The notes: a model not told the origin generated them from the sequence alone. 55,444 nt of DNA from Variovorax paradoxus (GCF_018614915.1 NZ_JAGGNU010000082.1:1-55444); one strand, 5' to 3'; positions 43,519 through 52,222 are shown, numbered from the stretch's first letter. Numbers and translations are program-made.

Positions 43519-44898
43519 TCAGGGCCATGCCGGCTCGTGGCTGCCCGGCGGCATCGAAGGGCGCATCCCGAGCACCGGCGTGCGCATCAGCCTGGCGCTG
43601 TGACGCACTCCCCGCAGCTCGCCGAATCCCGAGGGCGCGCTTTCAAGCCAGGGTTCGATGTCATGGCGGACAGCGGCGAGCCCGCCGGGCACCCGCCCCA
43701 GCCCGCGCAGCCACTGCCCGGTTTGCGCCAGGGAGAGTTGCACATGCCAGCTCCCGCCCTCCTCTTGCTGGCGCCGCACAGCCGCCGCCGCGCCCAGCGC
43801 GATCAGATAGCCGGTCGCCTCGTCCAGAATCTGCATCGGCAGGGCCCTGGGCTTGCCGTCGCCGGCCGCCTCGCCCTCGGCGTGATTGAAGCCCATGGCG
43901 GTCTGCACCAGCGAATCGAAGCCGCGCCGGTCTGCCCACGGGCCCTGCGTGCCATAGGCCGACAGTGAGACGTAGACGATGCCGGGCCGCCGTTTCGCCG
44001 CGTCGTCGGGGCCGAAACCCAGTACTGCCAGCCCACCGGGCCGATAGCCCTGGACGAGCACATGCGCCTCGGCGAGCAGGCCCGACAGCGCATCGCGCCC
44101 TGCTCCGGTCCGCAGATCCGCATGGGCCGACAGCTTGCCGCGGCTGGTGTCGGCGATGGCCTCGATGTTCGGCAGGTGGGGCGAGTTGACGAGCATCACG
44201 TCGGCTCCGTAGGCCGCGAGTGCGCGTCCGCCCACCGGGCCGGCAAGGATGCGCGTCAGTTCGAGCACGCGCAGGCCCGTCAACGGTCGATCGCTCTCGC
44301 GCAGAGGCGGCAGCAAGAGCGGCGGCGCGTCGCCGATACGCTCGATGGTGAACAGGGGCTGTGCGGCAACGGCGCGGCCCTGCGGCGTCGCATCCCATTC
44401 GTCGAAGCGGCGCAGCGCGGTGGCGACAAGGCCCGCCTCTGCTGCCGCGGTCTCGAAGTCGAGCGCCTTCCAGGCCGTCAGGGCCGCCTCGGCGTCGGCG
44501 CGTTGCGCGGTGGCCGGATCGAGCCCCAGCAGAAGCAGCGCCCCGTCCCGGTGGTGCGCGAAATTCGCGTGCACCCGCACCCAGCCGTCTGCGCAGCGGT
44601 AGAGGCCCGAAAAGGGATCCCATTGCGGCGGCACGCGGCCGTCGAGGCTGAACCAGGCGGTGCAGTCGAGAGCCGCATGTAGCATGTCGACCGCGACCTG
44701 CTGCCGCGGCGCGCCGCGCAGATGGCCCAGTTCGCAGGCCGCGAGCGCGGCGGCGGCGATGCTGGCCTGCGCGGCCGTGCCGATGGCGAAGGACGAAGGC
44801 AGCACCGGTTCGGCACCGCTCAGTTGTGCGAAGGCCAGGCCCTCGGCGGGCAGGCCCGCCAGCCGCCAGAGCGCCTGCAACGCGCTGCCGGGATTCAT
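43519..44898 (-). CDS. CaiB/BaiF-type CoA-transferase, unusual half order
   Basis: A 459-residue class III CoA-transferase. The typical first half, LTGLRVLELTRILAGPVGGRALAAYGADV, appears only at about residue 205 and ends at the AYGTQGPWADRRGFDSL block with the presumed catalytic aspartate. The preceding 200 residues (SIAAAALAACELGHLRG..., FSGLYRCADGWVRVHANF) resemble the usual second half. The protein thus reads as second half plus first half. It lies 21 bases after scoB, so it may be part of the scoAB operon; acceptor and donor are unknown. Confidence 0.82.
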   Translation of the reverse strand: MNPGSALQALWRLAGLPAEGLAFAQLSGAEPVLPSSFAIGTAAQASIAAAALAACELGHLRGAPRQQVAVDMLHAALDCTAWFSLDGRVPPQWDPFSGLYRCADGWVRVHANFAHHRDGALLLLGLDPATAQRADAEAALTAWKALDFETAAAEAGLVATALRRFDEWDATPQGRAVAAQPLFTIERIGDAPPLLLPPLRESDRPLTGLRVLELTRILAGPVGGRALAAYGADVMLVNSPHLPNIEAIADTSRGKLSAHADLRTGAGRDALSGLLAEAHVLVQGYRPGGLAVLGFGPDDAAKRRPGIVYVSLSAYGTQGPWADRRGFDSLVQTAMGFNHAEGEAAGDGKPRALPMQILDEATGYLIALGAAAAVRRQQEEGGSWHVQLSLAQTGQWLRGLGRVPGGLAAVRHDIEPWLESAPSGFGELRGVRHSARLMRTPVLGMRPSMPPGSHEPAWP

Positions 44899-44919
44899 GC
44901 GATGCGCCGCCGCGGCCCT

Positions 44920-45558
44920 TCAGTGCAGCAGCTTGACGCCGGTCTTGGCCTGCAGCGCCTCGAAAGTCACGCCCTCGGCGAGCTCGACCACCTTGAGGCC
45001 CTCGGGCGTCACGTCCATCACCGCCAGGTCGGTGATGATGCGGTCGACCACGCCCACGCCGGTCAGCGGCAGGGTGCACTGCTCGAGGATCTTGAGGTCC
45101 TCGGTGCCGTCCTTCTTCTTCGCGATGTGTTCCATCAGCACGATCACGCGCTTGACGCCGGCCACCAGGTCCATGGCACCGCCCATGCCCTTGACCATCT
45201 TGCCCGGGATCATCCAGTTGGCCAGGTCGCCCTTGGCGCTCACCTGCATGGCGCCGAGGATCGACAGGTTGATCTTGCCGCCGCGGATCATCGCGAAGCT
45301 GTCGTGGCTGCCGAAGATGGCCGAGCCGGGCAGCGTGGTCACGGTCTGCTTGCCGGCGTTGATCAGGTCGGCGTCGACCTGGTCCTCGGTCGGAAACGGG
45401 CCGATGCCGAGCATGCCGTTCTCGCTCTGCAGCCAGACCTCCTTGTCGCCGACGAAGTTGGCGACCAAGGTCGGGATGCCGATGCCGAGGTTGACGTAGA
45501 AGCCGTCTTCGAGTTCTTGCGCGGCGCGTGCCGCCATCTGGTCCTGGGTCCAAGGCAT
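44920..45558 (-). CDS. scoB: 3-oxoacid CoA-transferase subunit B
   Basis: A 212-residue beta subunit of succinyl-CoA:3-oxoacid CoA-transferase. The catalytic glutamate is in QSENGMLGIGP (near residue 46), the residue that forms the CoA thioester. LGIGIPTLVANF and the GGAMDLVAG motif are also present. It starts one base after the scoA stop. The pair activates acetoacetate or 3-oxoadipate; without the pca genes nearby, a ketone body/3-oxoacid role is preferred. Confidence 0.92.
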   Translation of the reverse strand: MPWTQDQMAARAAQELEDGFYVNLGIGIPTLVANFVGDKEVWLQSENGMLGIGPFPTEDQVDADLINAGKQTVTTLPGSAIFGSHDSFAMIRGGKINLSILGAMQVSAKGDLANWMIPGKMVKGMGGAMDLVAGVKRVIVLMEHIAKKKDGTEDLKILEQCTLPLTGVGVVDRIITDLAVMDVTPEGLKVVELAEGVTFEALQAKTGVKLLH

Positions 45559-45559
45559 C

Positions 45560-46369
45560 TCAGGCTCCTTTCACGTTGTTCTTGACGGGATCTGGCACTT
45601 CGCTGCCCACCGCGGCCTGCGCAATCGCAGCCTGGGCCTCGACCTTGGCAGCGGCCGCGTCGACCGGCGCAGCAGCGCTCACGGTGCGCTTCTCGATCCG
45701 CTTCTCGGGCTTGCTGTTGAGCACGATGCGATGCACATAGATGCCCGGCAGGTGGATGTCGTCCGGCGCGAGTTCGCCGACCTCGACGATCTTCTCGACC
45801 TCGACGATGCAGATCTTACCGGCCATCGCGGCGGCCGGATTGAAGTTGCGCGCGGTGAGGCGGAAGCGCAGGTTGCCCGACTTGTCGGCCACGTCGGCCT
45901 TGACCAGCGCCACGTCGGGCACCAGCGAGCGTTCCATTACGTAGGTCTCGCCGTCGAACTCGCGCAGTTCCTTGCCTTCGGCGACCATGGTGCCGACACC
46001 GGTCTTGGTGAAGAAGGCCGGGATGCCGGCACCGCCGGCGCGCAGCTTCTCGGCCAGCGTGCCCTGGGGCGTGAACTCGAGCTCGAGTTCGCCGGCCAGG
46101 TACTGGCGCTCGAACTCCTTGTTCTCGCCGACATAGCTCGCGATCATTTTCTTGATCTGGCGCGTGCCGAGCAGCTTGCCCAGGCCGAAGCCGTCGACCC
46201 CGGCGTTGTTCGAAATGCAGGTCAGGTTCTTCACGCCCGAGTCATGCAGCGCGTCGATCAGCGCCTCGGGAATGCCGCAAAGGCCGAAGCCGCCGACCGC
46301 GAGCGTCTGGCCGTCGGCGACGACGCCCTTGAGCGCTGCGTCGGCGGAGGGATAGATCTTGTTCGCCAT
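45560..46369 (-). CDS. scoA: 3-oxoacid CoA-transferase subunit A
   Basis: A 269-residue alpha subunit. GGFGLCGIPEALIDAL near residue 25-40 and the ELELEFTPQGTLAEKLRAGGAGIPAF block are typical of the A chain. The last 40 residues are an alanine/valine-rich extension (VDAAAAKVEAQAAIAQAAVG) not usual in the family, which normally ends near residue 235. The ATG at 46369 faces a PAS-LuxR gene across a 72-base intergenic region with a palindrome. Confidence 0.92.
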   Translation of the reverse strand: MANKIYPSADAALKGVVADGQTLAVGGFGLCGIPEALIDALHDSGVKNLTCISNNAGVDGFGLGKLLGTRQIKKMIASYVGENKEFERQYLAGELELEFTPQGTLAEKLRAGGAGIPAFFTKTGVGTMVAEGKELREFDGETYVMERSLVPDVALVKADVADKSGNLRFRLTARNFNPAAAMAGKICIVEVEKIVEVGELAPDDIHLPGIYVHRIVLNSKPEKRIEKRTVSAAAPVDAAAAKVEAQAAIAQAAVGSEVPDPVKNNVKGA

Positions 46370-46410
46370 GGATCCTCGCTGAGCAATGGTTGATGAAACG
46401 CCTGAGACGA

Positions 46411-46434
46411 TACTACGTACAGGCATACGTAGTA
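46411..46434. promoter_or_regulatory. 24-bp perfect-arm palindrome between scoA and PAS-LuxR gene
   Basis: TACTACGTA (46411-46419) and TACGTAGTA (46426-46434) are exact inverted arms with a six-base CAGGCA spacer. This is typical of a dimeric NarL/FixJ-type site. It lies 42-65 bases ahead of scoA, where an activator would touch -35, and just eight bases ahead of the PAS-LuxR start, where binding would repress. Confidence 0.75.
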
Positions 46435-46441
46435 TTTCGTA

Positions 46442-47029
46442 ATGGAGACACCCGACAAGCTTCTGGACGCCATCGACTACCGGCTCGCCTTCGAGCAGGC
46501 GCCGGTGGGCATGGTGCTCTCGCGCCACCGCATCATCGTCGACTGCAACGCGCGCCTGTGCGAGATGTTCGGTGCCACGCGCGACGCGCTGGTCGGCCAG
46601 TCCTTCCAGGTGCTCTACCCGAGCGTCGCCGAATTCGAGCGCATCGGCAAGCGCATGGAGCCGATCCTCAACGCCAGCGGGCGCTATGCCGACAACCGCA
46701 TGATGAAGCGGCTGGGCGGCCTGCACGGCGCCTTTGCCGGCGAGACCTTCTGGTGCCACGTGAGCGGCCAGGCCCTCAACCGCGCCGCACCGCACGAGGC
46801 CGGCATCTGGACCTTCGAAGACTTGGGCTCGCGGCGCTCGGTGAAGGCCGAGCTCACGCCGCGCGAGCGCGAGGTGGCGGCGCAGGTGATGCAGGGCTCT
46901 ACCTCGAAGGAGATCGGCAAGGCGCTCGGCATCAGCCATCGCACGGTCGAGATCCACCGCGCGCGGCTGATGCGCAAGTACGCGGCGGCGACAACGGCGG
47001 AGCTGGTCCAGAAGCTCATCGCAGGCTAG
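46442..47029 (+). CDS. PAS-domain LuxR family transcriptional regulator
   Basis: A 195-residue regulator. An N-terminal PAS domain (about residues 10-120: APVGMVLSRHRIIVDCNARLCEMFG) is followed by a NarL/FixJ helix-turn-helix (LTPREREVAAQVMQGSTSKEIGKALGISHRTVEIHRARLMRKY). It lacks a receiver aspartate, so it is not phospho-regulated but likely senses a small molecule or redox state through PAS. It is divergent from scoA, sharing the 24-bp palindrome, and probably controls scoAB. Confidence 0.88.
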   Translation: METPDKLLDAIDYRLAFEQAPVGMVLSRHRIIVDCNARLCEMFGATRDALVGQSFQVLYPSVAEFERIGKRMEPILNASGRYADNRMMKRLGGLHGAFAGETFWCHVSGQALNRAAPHEAGIWTFEDLGSRRSVKAELTPREREVAAQVMQGSTSKEIGKALGISHRTVEIHRARLMRKYAAATTAELVQKLIAG

Positions 47030-47072
47030 GCCTGTTAACAGGCCCCTAAGCGAAGGCGCACAGAATCCGGCG

Positions 47073-48125
47073 ATGCCTTCCCACCACCGCCCGCGCGGCT
47101 TTCAGAACAACTACATCGACTACCAGCCGAAGAGCCTCGCGGAGCTCTTGCGATGGCGCCGCGAGGCCGCGCGTGCCGGCCTGCCCAAGCCACCGCTCGT
47201 GCCGACGCCGACGGTCGCGCCCGACCTGGCATGGCTGCGCCTCAATGCAGGCGCCGGCGCGCAGATGGCGCCCGCCCTCACCTGGATCGGCCACTCGACC
47301 GTGATGGCGCAGCTCGGTGGTCTCACGATGCTGACCGACCCGATGTTCTCCGAGCGCGCATCGCCCGTGCAGTTCGCGGGTCCGCGGCGCCATGTGGCGC
47401 CGGGCATCGCGTTGGCCGCGTTGCCGCACATCGACCTGGTGCTGGTGTCGCACAACCACTACGACCATCTCGACGCCGCATCGGTGACGGCGCTCGCCCG
47501 GCAGCCGGGCGGCGCGCCGCTCTTCATCGTGCCGCTGGGCCTGAAGAGCTGGTTCGCCGCGCGCGGCATCCGGAATGCGGTGGAGCTGGACTGGTGGGAC
47601 AGCCACCGCGTCGCGACGCCGCGCGGCGATGCCGAGCTGACGCTGGTTCCCGCGCAGCACTGGTCTTCGCGCGGTCCGCGGGACGCGCTGGCCACTTTGT
47701 GGGGCGGCTTTGCGGTTCTCGCCGCGGACTGCCACCTGCTCTTCGCCGGCGACACCGGCTACTCGCGCGACTTCAGCGACATCCGCCGGCACTTCGAGCG
47801 CCGGCAGACGCCCGAACAGGGCGGCGGCTTCGACATCGCCCTGCTGCCCATCGGCGCCTACGAGCCGCGCTGGTTCATGAGTGCGCAGCATGTGAATGTC
47901 GAGGAAGCGCTGCAGATCCACCAGGACCTCGGTGCCAAGCGCTCGCTCGGCGTGCACTGGGGCACTTTCGAACTGACCGACGAGTCGCTGGACGAACCGC
48001 CACGGCAACTGGCCGCGCTGCGCGAGGCACGGGGAATGCCCGAGGACGCGTTCTTCGTGATGGCGATCGGCGAGACGCGAACCCTTGCGCCGCGTGCGCC
48101 TCTGGTGCAAAAAGCCGGACCATGA
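47073..48125 (+). CDS. MBL-fold metallo-hydrolase (UlaG/NAPE-PLD-like)
   Basis: A 350-residue metallo-beta-lactamase-fold enzyme. The metal motif HNHYDHLD (about residue 129-136) is complete, with later ligands in PAQHWSSRG, FAGDTGYSRDF, and GVHWGTF. The layout GHSTVMAQLGG...TDPMFSERASP resembles NAPE-type phospholipase D and UlaG lactonases. Signal peptide is absent. Stop and next start overlap as ATGA, so it is co-translated with the hydrolase lipoprotein. Substrate unknown. Confidence 0.87.
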   Translation: MPSHHRPRGFQNNYIDYQPKSLAELLRWRREAARAGLPKPPLVPTPTVAPDLAWLRLNAGAGAQMAPALTWIGHSTVMAQLGGLTMLTDPMFSERASPVQFAGPRRHVAPGIALAALPHIDLVLVSHNHYDHLDAASVTALARQPGGAPLFIVPLGLKSWFAARGIRNAVELDWWDSHRVATPRGDAELTLVPAQHWSSRGPRDALATLWGGFAVLAADCHLLFAGDTGYSRDFSDIRRHFERRQTPEQGGGFDIALLPIGAYEPRWFMSAQHVNVEEALQIHQDLGAKRSLGVHWGTFELTDESLDEPPRQLAALREARGMPEDAFFVMAIGETRTLAPRAPLVQKAGP

Positions 48126-49744
48126 CGAACACTTCGCGCGCCGTCGGCTGCATCCTGGCCGCCACCGTCGCCATCGCCACCTTGGCCGGCTGCGGCAGCG
48201 CACCGCCGCCGCACGAGGCCCGCGCCGCAGCGCCGCCCACCGACTGCAGGGCGCGCGTCGGCACCGACCGCAACGCCGAGCTGCCCGGCTACCGCCTGGG
48301 CACGGTCTGCGTTCCGCTCCTGGCGAGCGCTCACCGCCCGCCGAGGGACTACGCAGGCCGCGACTTCTACGTCGAAGAGTTCACCGACGCCAAGCTCAAG
48401 GCGCGCTGGAGCGCCTGCAAGACTGATGCCGCCTGCTTCCGGCGCATCGATGCGCAGATGCAGCGCTGGCTGCCGCCCAACAAGGAGCGTGCGACACGCT
48501 CGACCGGCGTGGTCGATCCCTCGGGCAGGATCGATCCCGACGGCGAGGTCGACCTGCGGCAGATCCGGCGCCCCGCCTTCTTCGCCAAGGCGCCTTACAA
48601 CGAGTCGATCGCCGAGGCCGAGCCGCGCACCTACACGGTCGAGTTCAGCGCGCCGCGCGACAGCTTCGAGCGCATCGACCTGAAGATGCACGACACCATC
48701 AAGCTGCGCGGCTGGTACCTCGAGGGCAGCGGCGTGGACGACGGCAAGGGTGGCAAGCTGCGCGCGCTGGTGATCATGGCCAGCGGCGGCGGCGGGCAGC
48801 TCACGGCGATCCAGCATCCGGACGAGAAGTCCTACCGCGTCGATGCAGCCACCGGCAACGCAGTGGGCATTGCCTTCCCCAACGCGACGACCGAGACCAT
48901 GGGCATGCGCTGGTGGCGCGAGAACCTGCATGCGCTGAATGCAGCGGGCTTCGATGTTCTGAGCTACGACCGCCGCGGCGAAGGCCTGTCGGGCGGCTTC
49001 AGCGACACCCACACGCTCGAACAGGGCGAGGACGTGTTCCGCGTGCTCGAACAGCTCGAGAGCGGACGCGGCATGCGGATGCTGACGCCCACAGGGCAGT
49101 TGCTCGAAGGCGCAGCGGCCGGCGGACGGCTGCTCGCGGGCATGAAGGCGACGCAGATTCCGATCCTGCTCGGCGGCAACTCGCGCGGATCGATGTCCAC
49201 CGCCTGGGCCATGACCAAGAACTTCGTCGAGTCGTGCAGCTACGACATGCCGCGCGTGACCTGCGCGCCGCCGAAGGGCTTGAGGAACATCAAGGGCGCG
49301 ATCCTGCTCGCGTCCTTCGCGAGCGGTGCCGGCTACCTGCCGGCGTCGCCCGACCTGGCCGACCGCAATCTCTTTGCGGGTGGCATGGCCGCCGAGCACC
49401 GCATCGTCTTCTATCCGAGCTCGGCCACGCTCGCGGGCATGGACAAGTGGCCCGCCGCCTTCTTCGGCAAGGGCCTGTGGGACCGCGCCGAGAGCGTCGA
49501 AGGCACGATCGCCGCCTACGACCGCATCCGCGGCGCGAAAGAGATCGTGGTGGCCCGCGGGCCGCATTCGATCGAGACCTGGCCCGAAAGCGACCTGCGC
49601 CATCTGCGCGAGCGCATGGTGGCTTTCGCGAAGGTGGCCATCACGGGCGGCACGACGGTGCCGGGTGCCAGGCCGTGGTCCGATCTCAGGTCGCTGGTGG
49701 CGACCACGCCGGATTCGTGGGAGCCTTCTTCAGAGCCGCGCTAA
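48122..49744 (+). CDS. Alpha/beta hydrolase lipoprotein
   Basis: A 540-residue exported protein with a lipobox (LAGC, Cys near residue 23). A 200-residue N-terminal region of unknown kind comes before the hydrolase fold (LRALVIMASGGGGQ...GFDVLSYDRRGEGLSGG). The nucleophile elbow is GGNSRGSM, with serine near residue 360, and a late PHSIETWPE histidine completes the likely triad. It overlaps the upstream MBL gene by four bases and the convergent alkB by four bases (49741-49744). Substrate unknown. Confidence 0.82.
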   Translation: MTNTSRAVGCILAATVAIATLAGCGSAPPPHEARAAAPPTDCRARVGTDRNAELPGYRLGTVCVPLLASAHRPPRDYAGRDFYVEEFTDAKLKARWSACKTDAACFRRIDAQMQRWLPPNKERATRSTGVVDPSGRIDPDGEVDLRQIRRPAFFAKAPYNESIAEAEPRTYTVEFSAPRDSFERIDLKMHDTIKLRGWYLEGSGVDDGKGGKLRALVIMASGGGGQLTAIQHPDEKSYRVDAATGNAVGIAFPNATTETMGMRWWRENLHALNAAGFDVLSYDRRGEGLSGGFSDTHTLEQGEDVFRVLEQLESGRGMRMLTPTGQLLEGAAAGGRLLAGMKATQIPILLGGNSRGSMSTAWAMTKNFVESCSYDMPRVTCAPPKGLRNIKGAILLASFASGAGYLPASPDLADRNLFAGGMAAEHRIVFYPSSATLAGMDKWPAAFFGKGLWDRAESVEGTIAAYDRIRGAKEIVVARGPHSIETWPESDLRHLRERMVAFAKVAITGGTTVPGARPWSDLRSLVATTPDSWEPSSEPR

Positions 49745-50376
49745 CCTGCTTTGCGAAAAGTCAGGTTGATGCGGCAGGTGCCCAGGAGCGGATGCGCCTC
49801 CTCCTTCAAAGGCAGCACGCCGTGGTAGTGCAGCCGCGCAGGCCCGCCCCACACGACCACGTCGCCATGCGCGAGCGGCACGCGGCGTGCCTTGTCCGCT
49901 CGCTTCGGTCCGCCCCACAGGAACACGGCCGGCATGCCCAGCGACACCGAGACGATGGGCCAGCGCAGGTCGCGCTCGTTGCGGTCCTGGTGCAATGAAA
50001 GGCGCGTGCCGGCTTCGTAGCGGTTGACCAGGCAGGCATCGGGCACGAAGCCCTCGAAGCCGGCTGCGGCGGCCGCCTCGGCCGCGAGCCGCGAAAAAGC
50101 CACCGGCATGCGCGGCCAGGGCCTGCCGCTCTCGGGGTCGCGCGTGTCGTAGCGATAGCCCGTGCGGTCGGTGACCCATCCCAAGGTGCCGCAGTTGCTC
50201 ATCGCGACCGACATGCGGAAGCCGCCAGGCGTTTCCATGTGGCGCAGCGGCGCCTGGGCCGTGACCTCGTGCACGCCGGCCAGCAGCTCGGCTTGGTGCG
50301 GCTCTGCAAACGCACGCAGCCACACCGCGCCGGGGCCCAGCGATTCGACGGCGGCTTCGAACAGGTCGGGTGTCAT
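49741..50376 (-). CDS. alkB: DNA oxidative demethylase AlkB
   Basis: A 211-residue Fe(II)/2-oxoglutarate dioxygenase that removes methyl groups from 1-methyladenine and 3-methylcytosine. Iron ligands His129 and Asp131 in SLHQDRNE and His185 in LHYHGV; Arg202 and Arg208 in CRINLTFR bind 2-oxoglutarate. Nucleotide-recognition loop residues MSVAMSNCGTLGW match the family. The start overlaps the previous gene's stop (ATGA). It is the third gene of the ada operon. Confidence 0.94.
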   Translation of the reverse strand: MTPDLFEAAVESLGPGAVWLRAFAEPHQAELLAGVHEVTAQAPLRHMETPGGFRMSVAMSNCGTLGWVTDRTGYRYDTRDPESGRPWPRMPVAFSRLAAEAAAAAGFEGFVPDACLVNRYEAGTRLSLHQDRNERDLRWPIVSVSLGMPAVFLWGGPKRADKARRVPLAHGDVVVWGGPARLHYHGVLPLKEEAHPLLGTCRINLTFRKAG

Positions 50377-51056
50377 TGAGCGTCGTGGAAGATGATGCCG
50401 GCGGTGTGGCGCTGGCCCGAACGCACCCGGCTCACGCCATGCCTCAGGTTGACGCGATACACGCCGCGCGTGCCCTGCACCGGCCGATGGTGCACCGCGA
50501 TCACAGCCGCATCGCCTTGGCCGAGCGGCAGCACCATCGGGCGCGACTGCATGCGCGGGCGCTGCTCGGTCATCACGAACTCGCCACCGGTGAAATCGCG
50601 CTCGGGCTCAGACAGCAGGATCACCAGCTGCAGCGGAAACACGTGCTCGCCGTAGAGATCCTGGTGCAGGCAGTTGTAGTCGTCGGCGCCGTACTGCAGC
50701 AGCAAGGGCGTGGGCCGCGTCTGGCCCGCCGCATGGCAGCGCGCGATGAAGTCGGCATGCCGCGGCGGATAGCGCACCTCGATGCCCATGGCCTGGTTCC
50801 ATTGGTTGGCGATCGGCGCGAGCCGCGCGTAGACCTCCTCGCGCAAACCAGCGAGGCGCTCAGGCAAGGGATAGTCGAAGTACTTGTACTCGCCGCGTCC
50901 GAAGCCATGCCTTTCCATCACCACGCGGCTGCGGAACAGCGGGTCGAGCGGATACAGCGCCGCGAGCGATTCGCACTCCTGTCGCGTCAACAGCTTCTCG
51001 ATGACGGCGCTGCCCTCGGCATCGAGCTCGTGCCCCAACCGGTCCCAATCGATCAT
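50373..51056 (-). CDS. 2OG-Fe(II) oxygenase of unknown target in the ada-alkB operon
   Basis: A 227-residue double-stranded beta-helix oxygenase. Iron ligands His131 and Asp133 in CLHQDLYGEH, a later His189/His190, and an arginine in GVYRVNLRHGVSRV for 2-oxoglutarate. It is not AlkB-like outside these motifs. ATGA overlaps join it to ada upstream and alkB downstream, so it is expressed with the alkylation response. It is possibly a further repair or modification enzyme; the substrate is unknown. Confidence 0.87.
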   Translation of the reverse strand: MIDWDRLGHELDAEGSAVIEKLLTRQECESLAALYPLDPLFRSRVVMERHGFGRGEYKYFDYPLPERLAGLREEVYARLAPIANQWNQAMGIEVRYPPRHADFIARCHAAGQTRPTPLLLQYGADDYNCLHQDLYGEHVFPLQLVILLSEPERDFTGGEFVMTEQRPRMQSRPMVLPLGQGDAAVIAVHHRPVQGTRGVYRVNLRHGVSRVRSGQRHTAGIIFHDAQ

Positions 51057-52129
51057 GCGGCGCCCGCCTCCCGTTCGAGCAAGGCGCTCTTGCGCTCCAC
51101 GCCCCAGCGATAGCCCGAGAGGCTGCCGTCGCTGCGCACCACGCGATGGCACGGGATCGCCACCGCCAGCGCATTGGCGCCGCAGGCCTGCGCCACGGCA
51201 CGCACCGACTTCGGGCTGCCGATGCGCTCGGCGATCTCGGCGTAGCTCGCGGTCGTGCCCGGCCGGATCTCGCGCAGCGCCTGCCACACGCGCTGCTGGA
51301 AGGCCGTGCCGCGCACGTCCAGCGGCAGGTCCAGCCCCAGGCCCGGCGCTTCGACGAAGCCCACCACCTTGGCCACCAGCTCCTCGAAGCTCGCATCACC
51401 GCCGATCAGCCGGGCCTGCGGAAAGCGGTCCTGCAGCTCGCGTGCTAGCGCATCGGGATCGTCGCCCAGCGCGATCGCGCAGACACCGCGCCCGCTTTGC
51501 GCGACCAGGATCGCACCGAGTGCGCATTCGCCGATCGCAAAGCGGATGTCGGTGTTGGCACCGCCGGCGCGCCACGCGGTCGGCGTCATGCCGAGCAGCT
51601 CGTTCGAGCTTTCATAGAAGCGTCCGTTGGAGTTGTAGCCGGCGTCGTAGATCGCGTCCGTCACCGTGTCGCTGCGCGCGAGCTCCTCCCGCACGCGCTT
51701 CGCGCGATGGGCGGCGGCGTAGGCCTTCGGCGTGAGGCCCGTGACCTCCTTGAAGACGCGGTGCAGGTGGTAGCTGCTGAGGCCCGCGCGCTCGGCAAGC
51801 TGGTCGAGCGTGGGCGCCTCTTCGGCGCGCTCGATGAAGCGGCACAGCTCGGCCACCTGGGCCGCCTGCTGTTCGGCGCGCGCGGGCTGGTCGGGCTTGC
51901 AGCGCCTGCAGGGCCGAAAGCCCGCGCGTTCCGCGTCGGCGGCCGTGGCGTGGAAGTCGATGTTCTCGGGCCGCGCCGCGCGCGCGCCGCAGGAGGGCCG
52001 GCAGTACACGCCGGTGGTCCTGACCGAGTAGAAGAAGGAGCCGTCGGCGGCCGGATCGCGCGCCGCCACTGCCGCCCAGCGCGGATCGCTCACGGTGGCG
52101 AGGGCGCGGATTTCGTTGGGGTTGCTCAT
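51053..52129 (-). CDS. ada: Bifunctional DNA-binding regulator/O6-methylguanine-DNA methyltransferase Ada
   Basis: A 358-residue Ada. The N-terminal zinc site has Cys43, Cys47, Cys74 and Cys77 (GVYCRPSCG...CRRCKPD), where Cys43 should take the methylphosphotriester methyl group. An AraC helix-turn-helix follows (about 90-185), and the C-terminal O6-methylguanine domain has the acceptor Cys327 in IPCHRV. The start at 52129 is MSNPNEIRA; longer in-frame starts add unlike-family residues. It heads the ada - 2OG oxygenase - alkB operon and has an Ada box upstream. Confidence 0.95.
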   Translation of the reverse strand: MSNPNEIRALATVSDPRWAAVAARDPAADGSFFYSVRTTGVYCRPSCGARAARPENIDFHATAADAERAGFRPCRRCKPDQPARAEQQAAQVAELCRFIERAEEAPTLDQLAERAGLSSYHLHRVFKEVTGLTPKAYAAAHRAKRVREELARSDTVTDAIYDAGYNSNGRFYESSNELLGMTPTAWRAGGANTDIRFAIGECALGAILVAQSGRGVCAIALGDDPDALARELQDRFPQARLIGGDASFEELVAKVVGFVEAPGLGLDLPLDVRGTAFQQRVWQALREIRPGTTASYAEIAERIGSPKSVRAVAQACGANALAVAIPCHRVVRSDGSLSGYRWGVERKSALLEREAGAA

Positions 52130-52209
52130 GTTCACTTTGAATCCTCTCGAAGTGTCGTTGATCGATGCATCCACTCTAGGGATCGGGGTCTGCATCCGCA
52201 CTCCGGCTC

Positions 52210-52222
52210 TTGCTTTTGAATT
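52210..52222 (-). promoter_or_regulatory. Ada box
   Basis: On the minus strand AAT-TCAAAA-GCAA matches the Ada operator AAT-N6-GCAA. It lies about 81 bases ahead of the ada start. A TAGAGT -10 candidate (52173-52178) with a poor -35 follows at the distance expected for an activator bound next to -35. Confidence 0.65.
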
